NCBI GenBank assembly: GCA_018830105.1
Contig: JAHJTC010000016.1
Span: forward strand, 248,001 to 312,000
Direction: 5' to 3'
Length of the DNA: 64,000 nucleotides
Origin: Bacteroidota bacterium
Lineage (GTDB): Bacteria > Bacteroidota > Bacteroidia > Bacteroidales > F082
The notes beneath the pieces were generated by a model, which ran no database searches, was not told the origin of the DNA, and was given only the letters and a program-made list of their open reading frames with translations. The position numbers and the translations under genes were made by a program. Of the stretch, positions 17,377 to 26,080 are shown piece after piece (position 1 is the stretch's first letter; each line of letters starts with the position of its first letter).

Positions 17377-18113
17377 TGCGAAACTTCGAGCAGTCTGATC
17401 ATGTAAATTGGTGGAACGATCGCGATGTTGAAGCGCATTGGGATCGGGTGGCCACTATTTATGTTGCCGAAAATAATAAGGTAAAAACCGCCCACGACCA
17501 GCGGTTTACCGAAAGCATGCAGCACCTGCATCTTGAAAATGCCCGTCGCGTGCTTAATGTTACCAGTCGTGATGCCGAAGCGGATGATTTTATTCGAAAA
17601 CATAATCCTACAAGCGTGATTGTCAATGCCGAAATTTCTTCCGGGCTGATGGCCGAAGCGGCTAAAATAAGGCCTTTGATAATCCAAAAGAAAATCGAGA
17701 CATACAGCAGCTTGCCTTTTGAAGATCAATATTTCGATCGGGTTTTAAGTCTTGAAACACTGGAACATGCCGCCGATCCATTGGCTTTTCTAAAAGAGAT
17801 GCATCGGGTTAGTAAGCAGCATGCGCGTTTGGTGCTGAGCTGTCCACCGGCAACCAGCGAAATCCCATATCAAATTTTTACCGCATTATTTGGTGGACAT
17901 GGCGAAGGACCCCATCGCTTTTTGCCTTCCAAAGAGGTTAAAGTAATGTTAAAAAAAGCCGGCTGGAAACTGCTGATACACAAAGGAACAGTGCTAATAC
18001 CTGTTGGTCCGCAGTGGCTTCAGGGCTTTGGTGAGCGCTTAATTAATGCCTTTCAGGGAAGTCTGTTGGCCGAGTTAGGAATCCGTCAGTTTTTTGTCTG
18101 TGAAAAGTATTGA
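17376..18113 (+). CDS. Class I SAM-dependent methyltransferase-like protein with degenerate motif I
   Basis: 245 residues from ATG 17376 (TGATG overlap with the GT2 gene). The Methyltransf_11-like core is visible: ETYSSLPFEDQYFDRVLSLE (motif II region), LEHAADPLAFLKEMHRVSK and LVLSCPP. The glycine-rich SAM-binding motif I is replaced by RRVLNVTSRDAEAD, with no GxGxG. It may bind SAM in a divergent way or may have lost methyl transfer. Its place between a glycosyltransferase and an FrhB-like gene suggests it acts on a lipid-linked or surface sugar. Confidence 0.75.
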   Translation: MRNFEQSDHVNWWNDRDVEAHWDRVATIYVAENNKVKTAHDQRFTESMQHLHLENARRVLNVTSRDAEADDFIRKHNPTSVIVNAEISSGLMAEAAKIRPLIIQKKIETYSSLPFEDQYFDRVLSLETLEHAADPLAFLKEMHRVSKQHARLVLSCPPATSEIPYQIFTALFGGHGEGPHRFLPSKEVKVMLKKAGWKLLIHKGTVLIPVGPQWLQGFGERLINAFQGSLLAELGIRQFFVCEKY

Positions 18114-19416
18114 TCAGCTGCAATCGGTGATGCGGTCGCACCTATGCAACCGTTGCGGAAGCTGCGTTGGCCTTTCGGAAGGGAAAATTGTTTTTGGGGA
18201 CAAAACCGGAAAATATCAGCCCAAAATCATTGCGCCCATTGATGAGCAGCTGGCCGATACCCTTTGGGAAGCCTGCCCCGGAAAGCAATTTGATTTTCCA
18301 AAATACCGCAAACAGTTTTTTAGAGAACCCGCATATTTTCACGAGTTTATCGGGCCTTACGAACGAATTGGGATAGGCTATGCCGCTGATTCACAAGTTA
18401 GAAGAGAGGGCGCTTCGGGCGGAATCATTTCAGCCATTCTTATCTGGTTGTTGAAGCAAAACAAGATTGATGGCGCTGTAGTTCTCGGGATGTCAACTAA
18501 AGAACCCTGGCTTACGCAGGCATTTATCGCGACCACGCCTGATGAAATTTTGTGTGCTGCTCAAAGCAAATATATCATCAGTTCGAACAATGATATTTTA
18601 CCTGAAATTGCGGCTTTTAAAGGAAGACTTGCCTATGTTGGACTGCCCGGACAAATTCAGTCGATCCGTAAGTTACAAGCAGCAAAGCATCCTTCGGTGA
18701 GCAATATTGACTATATTTTTGGGCCTTTCTACGGTAATACCCTGCATTTTTCATCAATAAACAGTTTTCTTCGAACACATGGTGAGCACGATTATCACAC
18801 GATCACAAAACTGTATTTCCGCTATGGCGAATGGCCCGGAAATATGCGTGTTGAACTTAAATCGGGGCGAATTATTGAGTTAAAGAAATTTCATGCCAAC
18901 TACCTGATTCCGTTTCATATTTTGCGCAACAGCCTGTATTGTACAGATTTGACCAGTGAGTTTACGGATATTTCGGGAGGCGATGCCTGGGCGCCTGTTT
19001 ATGAAGAGCGGGGCAAAGGCTTCTCGATGGTCATTAGCCGCAGCAAAAAGGGAGACGCCTTACTAAAGGAAATGGTAGAGGCGGGCTGGTTAAGTTTTGA
19101 TCAGATTAGCGAGCAGGAAGCCATAAGCATGCATTCTCATGGGTATGATTTTAAGAAGCGTGGCGGTTTTATACGCATTAAATTCAGGAAATTACTCGGC
19201 AAGAGTGTTCCTGATTATGGATACCAAATCAAAGGCTTTAAGGCCTCGCGTTATTTGATGGAAATGGTAATCAGTAGCTTATTTATAGTGATGAGCACCT
19301 CTTTCGCGAGATGGGCAGTGGAACAGTTTCCACCGAAATTTATTGGTGGTATTTTTGAGAAAACCCGCACCATCTGGAAAAAGTCAACGCATAAAATTAA
19401 ACGCAGGGAATTATAA
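18094..19416 (+). CDS. Coenzyme F420 hydrogenase/dehydrogenase beta-subunit (FrhB) family protein
   Basis: 440 residues if TTG 18094 is used; GTG 18100 and ATG 18130 are alternatives, and all but the last overlap the methyltransferase end. N-terminal cysteines CNRCGSC (residues ~18-24) and a later Cys (EACPGK) could ligate an iron-sulfur cluster. RREGASGGIISAIL is the family's glycine-rich flavin region, and SGGDAWAPVYEERGKGFS is the C-terminal FrhB/FdhB domain signature. In bacteria that lack F420, members of this family are often found in exopolysaccharide clusters, where they are thought to do flavin-dependent redox chemistry on sugars or lipids. The substrate is unknown here. The final ~60 residues include a hydrophobic patch and a basic tail (KIKRREL). 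Confidence 0.82.
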   Translation: MSVKSIDQLQSVMRSHLCNRCGSCVGLSEGKIVFGDKTGKYQPKIIAPIDEQLADTLWEACPGKQFDFPKYRKQFFREPAYFHEFIGPYERIGIGYAADSQVRREGASGGIISAILIWLLKQNKIDGAVVLGMSTKEPWLTQAFIATTPDEILCAAQSKYIISSNNDILPEIAAFKGRLAYVGLPGQIQSIRKLQAAKHPSVSNIDYIFGPFYGNTLHFSSINSFLRTHGEHDYHTITKLYFRYGEWPGNMRVELKSGRIIELKKFHANYLIPFHILRNSLYCTDLTSEFTDISGGDAWAPVYEERGKGFSMVISRSKKGDALLKEMVEAGWLSFDQISEQEAISMHSHGYDFKKRGGFIRIKFRKLLGKSVPDYGYQIKGFKASRYLMEMVISSLFIVMSTSFARWAVEQFPPKFIGGIFEKTRTIWKKSTHKIKRREL

Positions 19417-19420
19417 TCCA

Positions 19421-20413
19421 ATGGGAAAACAAACACGCAGTTTCTTGATCAAATTGGCCGGCTCGGCACTCATTCTGTGGATCTTGTTTCGTTTGATCGA
19501 TTTTGATAAGGAGGAGTTTCTGGTTGTTTTAAGCGAGATGAACCTGAAGTTTTATCTGCTCTCACTTTTTGGTGTGGTGATCGTGCTTGGAATAAAAAGC
19601 CTGCGTTGGCAGCAAATTGTCAGGAACGAAGGGTATTTCTATCCGCCTGCCAAGGCTTTTGGTGCGTATATGTCGTCTTTTACAATTGGGGTTATCACAC
19701 CGGGGCGTATTGGTGAAATTGCCAGGTTGTATTATTTACGTGAAGACTGTGAGATTGGATTTTTACCTTCGTTCAGAACAATTGTTACTGATCGGATTTT
19801 TGACCTGGGGGTGTTGTTTATGCTTGCGATAGCAGGCCTTTTTTACTACGGCGGACTGCTTCCTGATCAGGTTTATCTGGCAGTATTTGCAGGTGTTGTA
19901 CTGTTTTTTGCAGGCCTTGTTTTAGTTGCTTATATCCTCAAACAATTGATGAAGAAGGATAAGCTCGCCACAAATCAAGTGATGCTTTTTATCTATGAGA
20001 GTCTCAAGCAGGCTGTTAATAAAAAGGCACCGGCACTTTGGGGAATTACTATTCTTGCCTATCTGGCCTTTTATGGTGCTTTGGCATTGATTTTTCTGGC
20101 TGTTGATATCCAGCTCCAGCTTGTTGATATCGCCTTGATATTTAGTATGGTAGGATTGGCTACAATTTTACCGATTTCCTGGGCAGGATTTGGTACCCGC
20201 GAGATGAGTCTGGTTTATCTGCTGGCTTTTTATGGCGTTTCGGCTGAAACAGCAATTACTTTTTCGCTCTTACAATTTGGTGCTTTTTTCCTTTGGGGAA
20301 GCCTTATCGGATTGGTTTTTTGGTTTGCCATGCCCATTTCACTAAAACAAATCAAGGCAGATAGTCGATCTCTTAAACAATTGATTAGCAGAAAGAAAGC
20401 GGTTGATGTTTAA
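19421..20413 (+). CDS. Lysylphosphatidylglycerol synthase/flippase-like membrane protein (UPF0104)
   Basis: 330 residues from ATG 19421, four bases after the FrhB-like stop. About seven to eight membrane helices are visible. Family landmarks are LGIKSLRWQQIVRNEG, FTIGVITPGRIGEIARLYYL, TDRIFDLGVLFML and ILPISWAGFGTREMSLVYLL. The family (PF03706) is related to the membrane domain of MprF, which flips aminoacylated lipids. As the last gene of the GT2-methyltransferase-FrhB operon it could move a modified lipid or lipid-linked sugar across the inner membrane (inference). The stop overlaps the convergent cysteate synthase stop by four bases. Confidence 0.85.
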   Translation: MGKQTRSFLIKLAGSALILWILFRLIDFDKEEFLVVLSEMNLKFYLLSLFGVVIVLGIKSLRWQQIVRNEGYFYPPAKAFGAYMSSFTIGVITPGRIGEIARLYYLREDCEIGFLPSFRTIVTDRIFDLGVLFMLAIAGLFYYGGLLPDQVYLAVFAGVVLFFAGLVLVAYILKQLMKKDKLATNQVMLFIYESLKQAVNKKAPALWGITILAYLAFYGALALIFLAVDIQLQLVDIALIFSMVGLATILPISWAGFGTREMSLVYLLAFYGVSAETAITFSLLQFGAFFLWGSLIGLVFWFAMPISLKQIKADSRSLKQLISRKKAVDV

Positions 20414-21741
20414 TTTTTAATTGCGCCTTGCGGTTTTTTCATTTCCCATTTGAGTTGACCCACAACTGATTTTATCTGATCAGGACTGGCATCAATGGGC
20501 AGGGTGGCATTGGGCTTTAAAAAATGCAGTTGATGTGTTTTTTTGAATAAGGCCTCACCACCGCCGGTGATATTGAGCATGATCACCGCATCTTTTTCCA
20601 CTAGCCCTTCTTTTACAGCATTGATAAGTGAGGCTGTTGCGATAGCAGCAGCAGGATGTAAATCATTTCCTTCTGATTGTTGAAACAACTTATTGGCTGC
20701 TCTCGCTTCGGCATTGGTGGCCGACAAAACGGCACCACCGGCATCGGATAAAGCATCAAAAAGTCCGCCGATTATGGGATAAGGCGGTTTGCGGTTTGAC
20801 AGTACTTTGGCATCGATCTCTTCCACATGATTACGTGCTTCGACACTGTCGTAATGTAACATTTCGCGCGAATGGGCATTCCAGGCATGCTGAATGGGGA
20901 CAAAAGGGTAATTCTGCGAGATCATTAACTTCATTTTATGCGAGCCAAAACGGCCATCGTCAATAAAGCGCAGATTGGCCTCCCAGGCTGCAATAGCTCC
21001 GGTTCCGCTGCCAATAGCCTGAAAATAGTAATCGGGAATCCTGCCGATAAAAGTTGTGGCCGACAACACAGTCGTCCCCATACCATCGCGACGTGCCACA
21101 TTTTTCGCGCCTCCTTCAGCATAAAAACCTTCCAGTGGAATGATCTGATTGGATAAGTGAATGGCATCAAAATAATCGCTGCCTTTTTCTGTAGCCAGGA
21201 GTTTAACGCAGGAGTTTAAGGGTGCACCAAACCACAGTGCATCCAGGCTGGCTTCGGGAACACAAAGCAGCAGCGGTATTTGATTGTCGGAACAAACCTG
21301 CGCGAAGGCTCGGGCGGTATTTCCTGCAGAGGCAACTACCAATACTTCATTTTGCTGGTTTTCTTTCATCCGGCCACCCACCGAATAAGCTTCTGTTTCT
21401 TTGAAAGAACAAGTGGGCATAAAAGCGCCCTTTTCGGGCCAGTAGCCACTGAAAGTGATGTAGAGATTTTTGAGCCCCAACTCACCGGCCAGGCCTTTAC
21501 TCTTATAGGTTACAGGTGCCGAAGAGCCCTTTAGCATACGGTTTATGGGAAGCCAATCAGCAAAAGTGTATAAGCCAAAGGCTTCGCCTCTGAGTTTGAT
21601 TTGTTTGGTAGTATATATCGCTCTGATAAGGCTGGGTATTTCTTCTCCCGGAGGATCGAGCAACCAGCCACTGTCGTCATAGTTTTTTCCGCTGGCAATA
21701 GATTGTAGCTGGTAAGCTGTAGGCTGAAAAGAATCTGTCAT
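20410..21741 (-). CDS. Cysteate synthase (PLP-dependent, sulfonolipid pathway)
   Basis: 443 residues. It belongs to the threonine-synthase fold, but specific stretches match the methanogen cysteate synthase type closely: YKSKGLAGELGLKNLYITFS, GYWPEKGAF, TCSFKETEA (with the PLP lysine), ASAGNTARAFAQV, EGGAKNVARRDGMGT and YYFQAIGSGTGAIAAWEA. The reaction is O-phospho-L-serine plus sulfite to L-cysteate. The zinc-ribbon-like N terminus of archaeal forms is absent. In Bacteroidetes this enzyme supplies cysteate for sulfonolipids (capnine) rather than coenzyme M. The acyltransferase for the next step is not in this window. The gene stands alone, convergent with the flippase-like gene. Confidence 0.88.
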   Translation of the reverse strand: MTDSFQPTAYQLQSIASGKNYDDSGWLLDPPGEEIPSLIRAIYTTKQIKLRGEAFGLYTFADWLPINRMLKGSSAPVTYKSKGLAGELGLKNLYITFSGYWPEKGAFMPTCSFKETEAYSVGGRMKENQQNEVLVVASAGNTARAFAQVCSDNQIPLLLCVPEASLDALWFGAPLNSCVKLLATEKGSDYFDAIHLSNQIIPLEGFYAEGGAKNVARRDGMGTTVLSATTFIGRIPDYYFQAIGSGTGAIAAWEANLRFIDDGRFGSHKMKLMISQNYPFVPIQHAWNAHSREMLHYDSVEARNHVEEIDAKVLSNRKPPYPIIGGLFDALSDAGGAVLSATNAEARAANKLFQQSEGNDLHPAAAIATASLINAVKEGLVEKDAVIMLNITGGGEALFKKTHQLHFLKPNATLPIDASPDQIKSVVGQLKWEMKKPQGAIKN

Positions 21742-21784
21742 GTGATTTGATCTAATGGGATTGCAAAGATAGAAAAATGGTCAT

Positions 21785-23362
21785 TTATTGGGAATCCAAT
21801 AAGGCTTGTTCCGGCAATTTCTTCAAATCCTTGAGCATAAATATAAAATAATGCTTTGCCGGCTTACCTGCCCGCATAATGGTGAGGGTGTCCGCCGGAA
21901 TGATTTCCCGAAAATAAGGCGCGTAAATTGTAAGCGGATCAACATAATCCCGGCTGTTGGTCATATACCAGTAATCGGTGCCTAAATCAAACCCGCCACG
22001 TTCTTGGTTGATCCATAGATATTTATGTAACTTTTCAGGCTTGCCGATGCCCAAAACCTTCAGCTGCAGCGGTCGCGCCACATAATAATCAAGATGTGCC
22101 AATGGAAACCAATTGTTGGAGATTATGGGTGCGTTTTCTGGCATTAGCCGGTTCTGGACATGCTTTGTGATAGCTTCCTCAAATGGTTTATCAAGGCCGC
22201 GCCAGCCATACATATCAAGGGTTACATCATTTTTACCAAGCTGATGGAAGCTGTTGTTGTCGCGAAACGGAATAAGGCCAAATTTGATCTGCAAACTGCC
22301 TACCACAAGGATAACTGCTAGTAATCCTAAAGCAGCAATAATGGGCTTGGGAAGGATTGATGCTGAGATTTTTTTCGATGAAGCCAACCAGGCTGCTGCA
22401 AAAAATAGCAGGGTATTGTATCCAGGGCTTGTCCAGTGTGGCAGGGTGGAACGAAATAATGAAAAAAACAAAAAGAGGGCAATTAAAGGCACAGCCATCA
22501 ATAATAAAAGTTTCTGAATGTCGGGTTTGATCATTATTTTTGACCTGAATGCACTTACCAATCCTAAAACGATAAGCACAAAATTGATGGGATTGTTATA
22601 CAGGATTTGTCCGGATAATTCCATTAATAGCAGGTCAGGACGCAGGCTTCCGGCCAAAAGATTGACCCGTTCGCCCTGAAAGCTGAAACTGATGAAATCA
22701 TTTTGAATATTCCACCAAATCACCGGAAAAAGAAGCAGCAACGAAAGGAGAACAGCGACATACAGACTCCACGCTTTTAGCCATTTTCTTGCGTAGAAAA
22801 GGATATATAATCCTGCACCAAACCATAAAAACACGGTAGTGTATTTGGATAGGATTCCCAAGCCGGTAAACAGTCCGGCTAGTAGCATCCAGCGGTTTTT
22901 TGTGTTGTCTGAGCCGTCAGAAAATGCATTTATAAAACTCCATAAACCCAAAAACCAAAAGAAATTCTGTGGCGTATCCGGAAGGATAAAGATGCCGGTT
23001 ATAACAAAGGCGTAGATGGAAGCCGTATAGAGCAAAGCAGCGTAAAATCCAGTACGCTCACCGGCTATTTTTTTTCCGATATGAAAAACCAGGAGCGTAT
23101 TCACTGTCATCATAATTACGGACGACATACGAATGAATAACTCACTGTCGAAAAGTAAGTTAAGACTAAATAGTTGTATAAACCAACCAACCATCGGAGG
23201 ATGATCAAAATGACTCCAATCCGGAAAAAGGGCATAAGTCCAATAATATACCTCATCGTTGCCCAAGGCTATCCAGGCTGCAAAAAATCCACGAACCAAC
23301 ATACTGATTAACAGTAAAATCAGCATATTTTTAGGCAAAATTGTGCGTAAATCGAGTTTCAT
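21785..23362 (-). CDS. GT39/ArnT-like polytopic glycosyltransferase
   Basis: 525 residues with about 10-12 membrane helices in the first ~380 residues and a soluble periplasmic C-terminal part. The PMT_2-family first loop is clear: GNDEVYYWTYA supplies the catalytic acidic pair, followed by DHPPMVGWFIQL, and then GIFILPDTPQNFFWFLGLW. Such enzymes take a sugar from a polyprenyl-phosphate donor and transfer it to lipid A, protein or another acceptor on the periplasmic side. The ATG overlaps the stop of the upstream PHP-like gene by four bases, so the two proteins probably act together. The acceptor is unknown. Confidence 0.88.
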   Translation of the reverse strand: MKLDLRTILPKNMLILLLISMLVRGFFAAWIALGNDEVYYWTYALFPDWSHFDHPPMVGWFIQLFSLNLLFDSELFIRMSSVIMMTVNTLLVFHIGKKIAGERTGFYAALLYTASIYAFVITGIFILPDTPQNFFWFLGLWSFINAFSDGSDNTKNRWMLLAGLFTGLGILSKYTTVFLWFGAGLYILFYARKWLKAWSLYVAVLLSLLLLFPVIWWNIQNDFISFSFQGERVNLLAGSLRPDLLLMELSGQILYNNPINFVLIVLGLVSAFRSKIMIKPDIQKLLLLMAVPLIALFLFFSLFRSTLPHWTSPGYNTLLFFAAAWLASSKKISASILPKPIIAALGLLAVILVVGSLQIKFGLIPFRDNNSFHQLGKNDVTLDMYGWRGLDKPFEEAITKHVQNRLMPENAPIISNNWFPLAHLDYYVARPLQLKVLGIGKPEKLHKYLWINQERGGFDLGTDYWYMTNSRDYVDPLTIYAPYFREIIPADTLTIMRAGKPAKHYFIFMLKDLKKLPEQALLDSQ

Positions 23363-24585
23363 TTTTGTTGTTTTCTGAATTTTTTGCGTTTGCTGTAAAT
23401 CAAAAATAAAAACAAGCCCAATGCTGAGAAATTAAATATTCTATACAGATTAGTGCGCAATTTATGCACCTCGCCCAGTCTCTGACGGCTTAGTTGGCCA
23501 AGATCTTTATGCCGTGTAACCGGATTTAGGTAAATAACTGATTTGTCCTGAAAATGAATCTCAGTGCGGACGTAAGTATCGGATGGCTGAATAATATAAT
23601 TAGCCTGAAAGCTGTTTTTTGCCAGTTTCAGCAATTTCGCGTTTTGCCCCACAAAGCGAATGGAATCGGCTATTTGATCTACGCTTATCGAAAAGGTGTC
23701 GCCACTTAACGAAGCCTGCTGCAGATAAGGAATATGGCGCGAACGTTCGATTTTGTCTGTCATGGGTTCATCATCAATGCGAAAAAAATCCATCCCGTAA
23801 GCAGCACCGGCATCAAGCGCCTGAGTAATTGTTTCCCGCTTTAGATCGGAGGCATTGATCAGGGTAAATCGGCGGCCAACTTCATTACTGTTCGACACAT
23901 CATGTGCATCATCATTGGCAATGATATAAATTCTATGTCCATAAGAAAGTGCTGTATCCCAGTGATCTACAGAAACGCGCATATTGGTTAGCACTTCCAT
24001 CAGCTGATAACCGCTCAGGTATTTCATGTCCTCAAAAGTGTAGCCACCAAGCAAAAGTGGATGAGCCAGCGCAATCAAATCGCAATCTTTTCCTAAGCGG
24101 TCAATAATGCCTTGTTTGTGGCTCAGCGATTGATAAAAAGGATAATCAATCCAGAGCACCTTCGATGCTCCAATACAAACCTGATGGGTTTTCCTAATGC
24201 CATAGCCATGCTCGTAAGTTGGTATAAACGAAGGTTTTTCGCTTCCAAATTGGTTTATTTTCTGATAATCAGATGTGGCCACATGGTCGAATCCAAGCTT
24301 GTTATAGGTACCCTTGATCAATGCGTTAGAATTTAACCTGCCATCCGTAAGCCCTCCCCAGGCCTTGGATTGAACCTGAAAGTTGTATTTACGCCAATGT
24401 GCAGGATTGATATTTTGATAGGGGTTGTAAAGTTTTTCGCCCTGAAACACTTGTGGCTCATCAAAACGGTAAACCGGAGCACTAAGGTAAAACACCAGGA
24501 TAATAAAAAGGATTCCAATGGGAATGAGCAGGCTGTATCGTCCTATTGTATTGAGGTATTTGAGGGATTTTTTTTTCAAAATCAT
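23359..24585 (-). CDS. Membrane-anchored PHP-like protein
   Basis: 408 residues with a membrane helix near each end (~17-37 and ~380-398). The region between looks like a PHP metal-dependent phosphoesterase fold: GFDHVATSDYQKIN, a Glu-His in YEHGYGI, LIALAHPLLLGGYTFEDM and IIANDDAHDVS (the DAH metal ligands). The usual first HxH motif is missing; the equivalent stretch reads WGGLTDGRLNS, so metal binding may differ. A C-terminal beta-rich part (~275-375) resembles the domain that follows PHP in secreted family members. It precedes the GT39 gene with a 4-base overlap. Hydrolysis of a phosphate on a lipid or sugar is possible but unproven. Confidence 0.7.
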   Translation of the reverse strand: MILKKKSLKYLNTIGRYSLLIPIGILFIILVFYLSAPVYRFDEPQVFQGEKLYNPYQNINPAHWRKYNFQVQSKAWGGLTDGRLNSNALIKGTYNKLGFDHVATSDYQKINQFGSEKPSFIPTYEHGYGIRKTHQVCIGASKVLWIDYPFYQSLSHKQGIIDRLGKDCDLIALAHPLLLGGYTFEDMKYLSGYQLMEVLTNMRVSVDHWDTALSYGHRIYIIANDDAHDVSNSNEVGRRFTLINASDLKRETITQALDAGAAYGMDFFRIDDEPMTDKIERSRHIPYLQQASLSGDTFSISVDQIADSIRFVGQNAKLLKLAKNSFQANYIIQPSDTYVRTEIHFQDKSVIYLNPVTRHKDLGQLSRQRLGEVHKLRTNLYRIFNFSALGLFLFLIYSKRKKFRKQQK

Positions 24586-24812
24586 GAGCTTTTATCGGAC
24601 TGCAAAAATAAGCATTCTGTGATCATGGTTTTCATGCATTTAGGCATTTCAGTTTTTAGTGCATAAGGTCAAGCAAAAACGCGTTATTTAGCGGTATGGC
24701 CTGGCTTGGGATGCGCTTGCAAAGTCCACTTACCCATCGACTTTTTTAGTATTTCAACGGTTTGTGCAAATTGCGTAGTATGCATTGATTGCTGTGTTAG
24801 TTATTGCCGGAG

Positions 24813-25394
24813 CTAATGGATATTCCTATTTATCAGTTTGTTAAGATGATACGAAATGAGGGAGAACCAACCAAAGACGACTATCCCAAATAATCTTTGC
24901 GTTAAGCCGCGTAAATTGATGGGGTCTAATCTTGCAATCATTGACCATAAATAAAGGAACATCAGTAAACCGGCAGCGATCGACAGGCGATGAAGTGTTT
25001 TGCTATTGAGCTGTTCGCCGGTTTCGTACAAAAAAACAAATGGTAGTATCATAATAAATAAGCCAAATCCATAAAAGCCATGCCAGGGTGAACCGATTGG
25101 ATAAATGGCTCCAAAGATAAAAGTCGCGCCAAAAGCAAAAATCAGGATGCTTGATAATGCATACTTACGCTTAAAATTTAGCAATAGACCTAAAGCCAGT
25201 ACAAACAAGGAAGTGCTGGTTAAAAAGATGCCAACTTTAAATAGAATCACAGCGCTTTTTGTGGCATTAATACCTAACTCACTGGCATGCTGACCCCAAT
25301 GGCTATAGTCGTTAGCGAAAAATCCAGCAATAATGATAAATCCAAAGTAAATAATTGGTAAAAAAATGCCTTGTTTAATTAAAAAATGCTTCAT
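24813..25394 (-). CDS. DUF998 family membrane protein
   Basis: 193 residues with six predicted membrane helices. FANDYSHWGQHASELG in the first loop and GAIYPIGSPWHGFYGFGLFIMIL match the DUF998 family. Function is unknown. No obvious operon partner: the accessory toxin-antitoxin island lies upstream and a 227-base gap downstream leads to the PHP-like gene. Confidence 0.8.
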   Translation of the reverse strand: MKHFLIKQGIFLPIIYFGFIIIAGFFANDYSHWGQHASELGINATKSAVILFKVGIFLTSTSLFVLALGLLLNFKRKYALSSILIFAFGATFIFGAIYPIGSPWHGFYGFGLFIMILPFVFLYETGEQLNSKTLHRLSIAAGLLMFLYLWSMIARLDPINLRGLTQRLFGIVVFGWFSLISYHLNKLINRNIH

Positions 25395-25771
25395 AATTCT
25401 TTGTTCAAATAGTTGTAATATGGCTTTGTTTAGTTGTTAAATACAACTTCAGTCCGAGTAAAAATCCCGTCCAAACCTCATTGTATGGCAATATTTCCCT
25501 GCTAAGATAGCCAATTATTCATTTGTCTAGCGCTTGTTTTTCATATGAAAACAGAAGCGGGTTATTAATATGAGCCAAGTGCTGGCGAAAAGCCCATATT
25601 TAATCCTAACTCGGGGGTGAGTATACATTGCATTGTGCCTGTTGGTATGCGCTGTATCGAACTCGTTGAGATAAAATTCGATTTTGAAAGTATGAGAATC
25701 CCTCGTTGAAATCATGGAAGTTGGGACGAGCTGAACCAATGGCTCAGTAACCTCTGTAATGCTAAATTTTT
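25395..25771. other. Gap with repeat copy A and an unexplained minus-strand ORF
   Basis: Holds the left 79-bp direct repeat (25485-25563). A minus-strand open frame (25527-25739) starts only from TTG; its longest run from ATG would begin STRDSHTFK. It ends inside the repeat, has no recognisable domain and no ribosome-binding context, so I do not call it a gene. It may be translated repeat DNA or the remnant of an older insertion. Confidence 0.5.
25485..25563. repeat. Direct repeat copy A (79 bp) flanking the HEPN/MNT island
   Basis: Matches 26743-26821 over 79 bases with three mismatches and no gaps. The right part (CGCTTGTTTTTCAT with ATGAAAACAGAAGCG) is an imperfect inverted repeat. The two copies lie 1,258 bp apart on the same strand and bracket the toxin-antitoxin pair. 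Confidence 0.9.
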
Positions 25772-26080
25772 TTATACTATCTCTAATCCGGTTCTTTTTA
25801 CTAATTCAATCAATGGAGAATCCTCATTATTATTAAACCTTCCTTTTCCAACAAGATAGGGCTCAATTTTTGAATTTACTTTTCTAGTCAAACTCCAGAT
25901 TTTTCCAGTCAAATAATCATCCTCATTTTCGGTTACAATCATTATATCGATGTCGCTATCATGGCTGGCCGTATTGGACAAATAGCTGCCATACAAATAT
26001 GCTTTATCGATGGTTATTCCCTCTGAACGTAAAACAAAAATATATTTTTTCAATAGCTCTACAATCTCTTTTTTAGCCAT
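25772..26080 (-). CDS. MNT-type nucleotidyltransferase antitoxin
   Basis: 102 residues, the size of minimal nucleotidyltransferases. The defining motif GSYLSNTASHDSDIDIMIV gives GS-x10-DxD with both catalytic aspartates kept. In HEPN/MNT modules the MNT protein neutralises the HEPN RNase, in characterised cases by adding nucleotides to it. Its ATG lies 22 bases inside the end of the restored HEPN frame, the usual toxin-first overlapping order, so the two were one operon. This frame is intact even though the partner is broken. Confidence 0.9.
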   Translation of the reverse strand: MAKKEIVELLKKYIFVLRSEGITIDKAYLYGSYLSNTASHDSDIDIMIVTENEDDYLTGKIWSLTRKVNSKIEPYLVGKGRFNNNEDSPLIELVKRTGLEIV

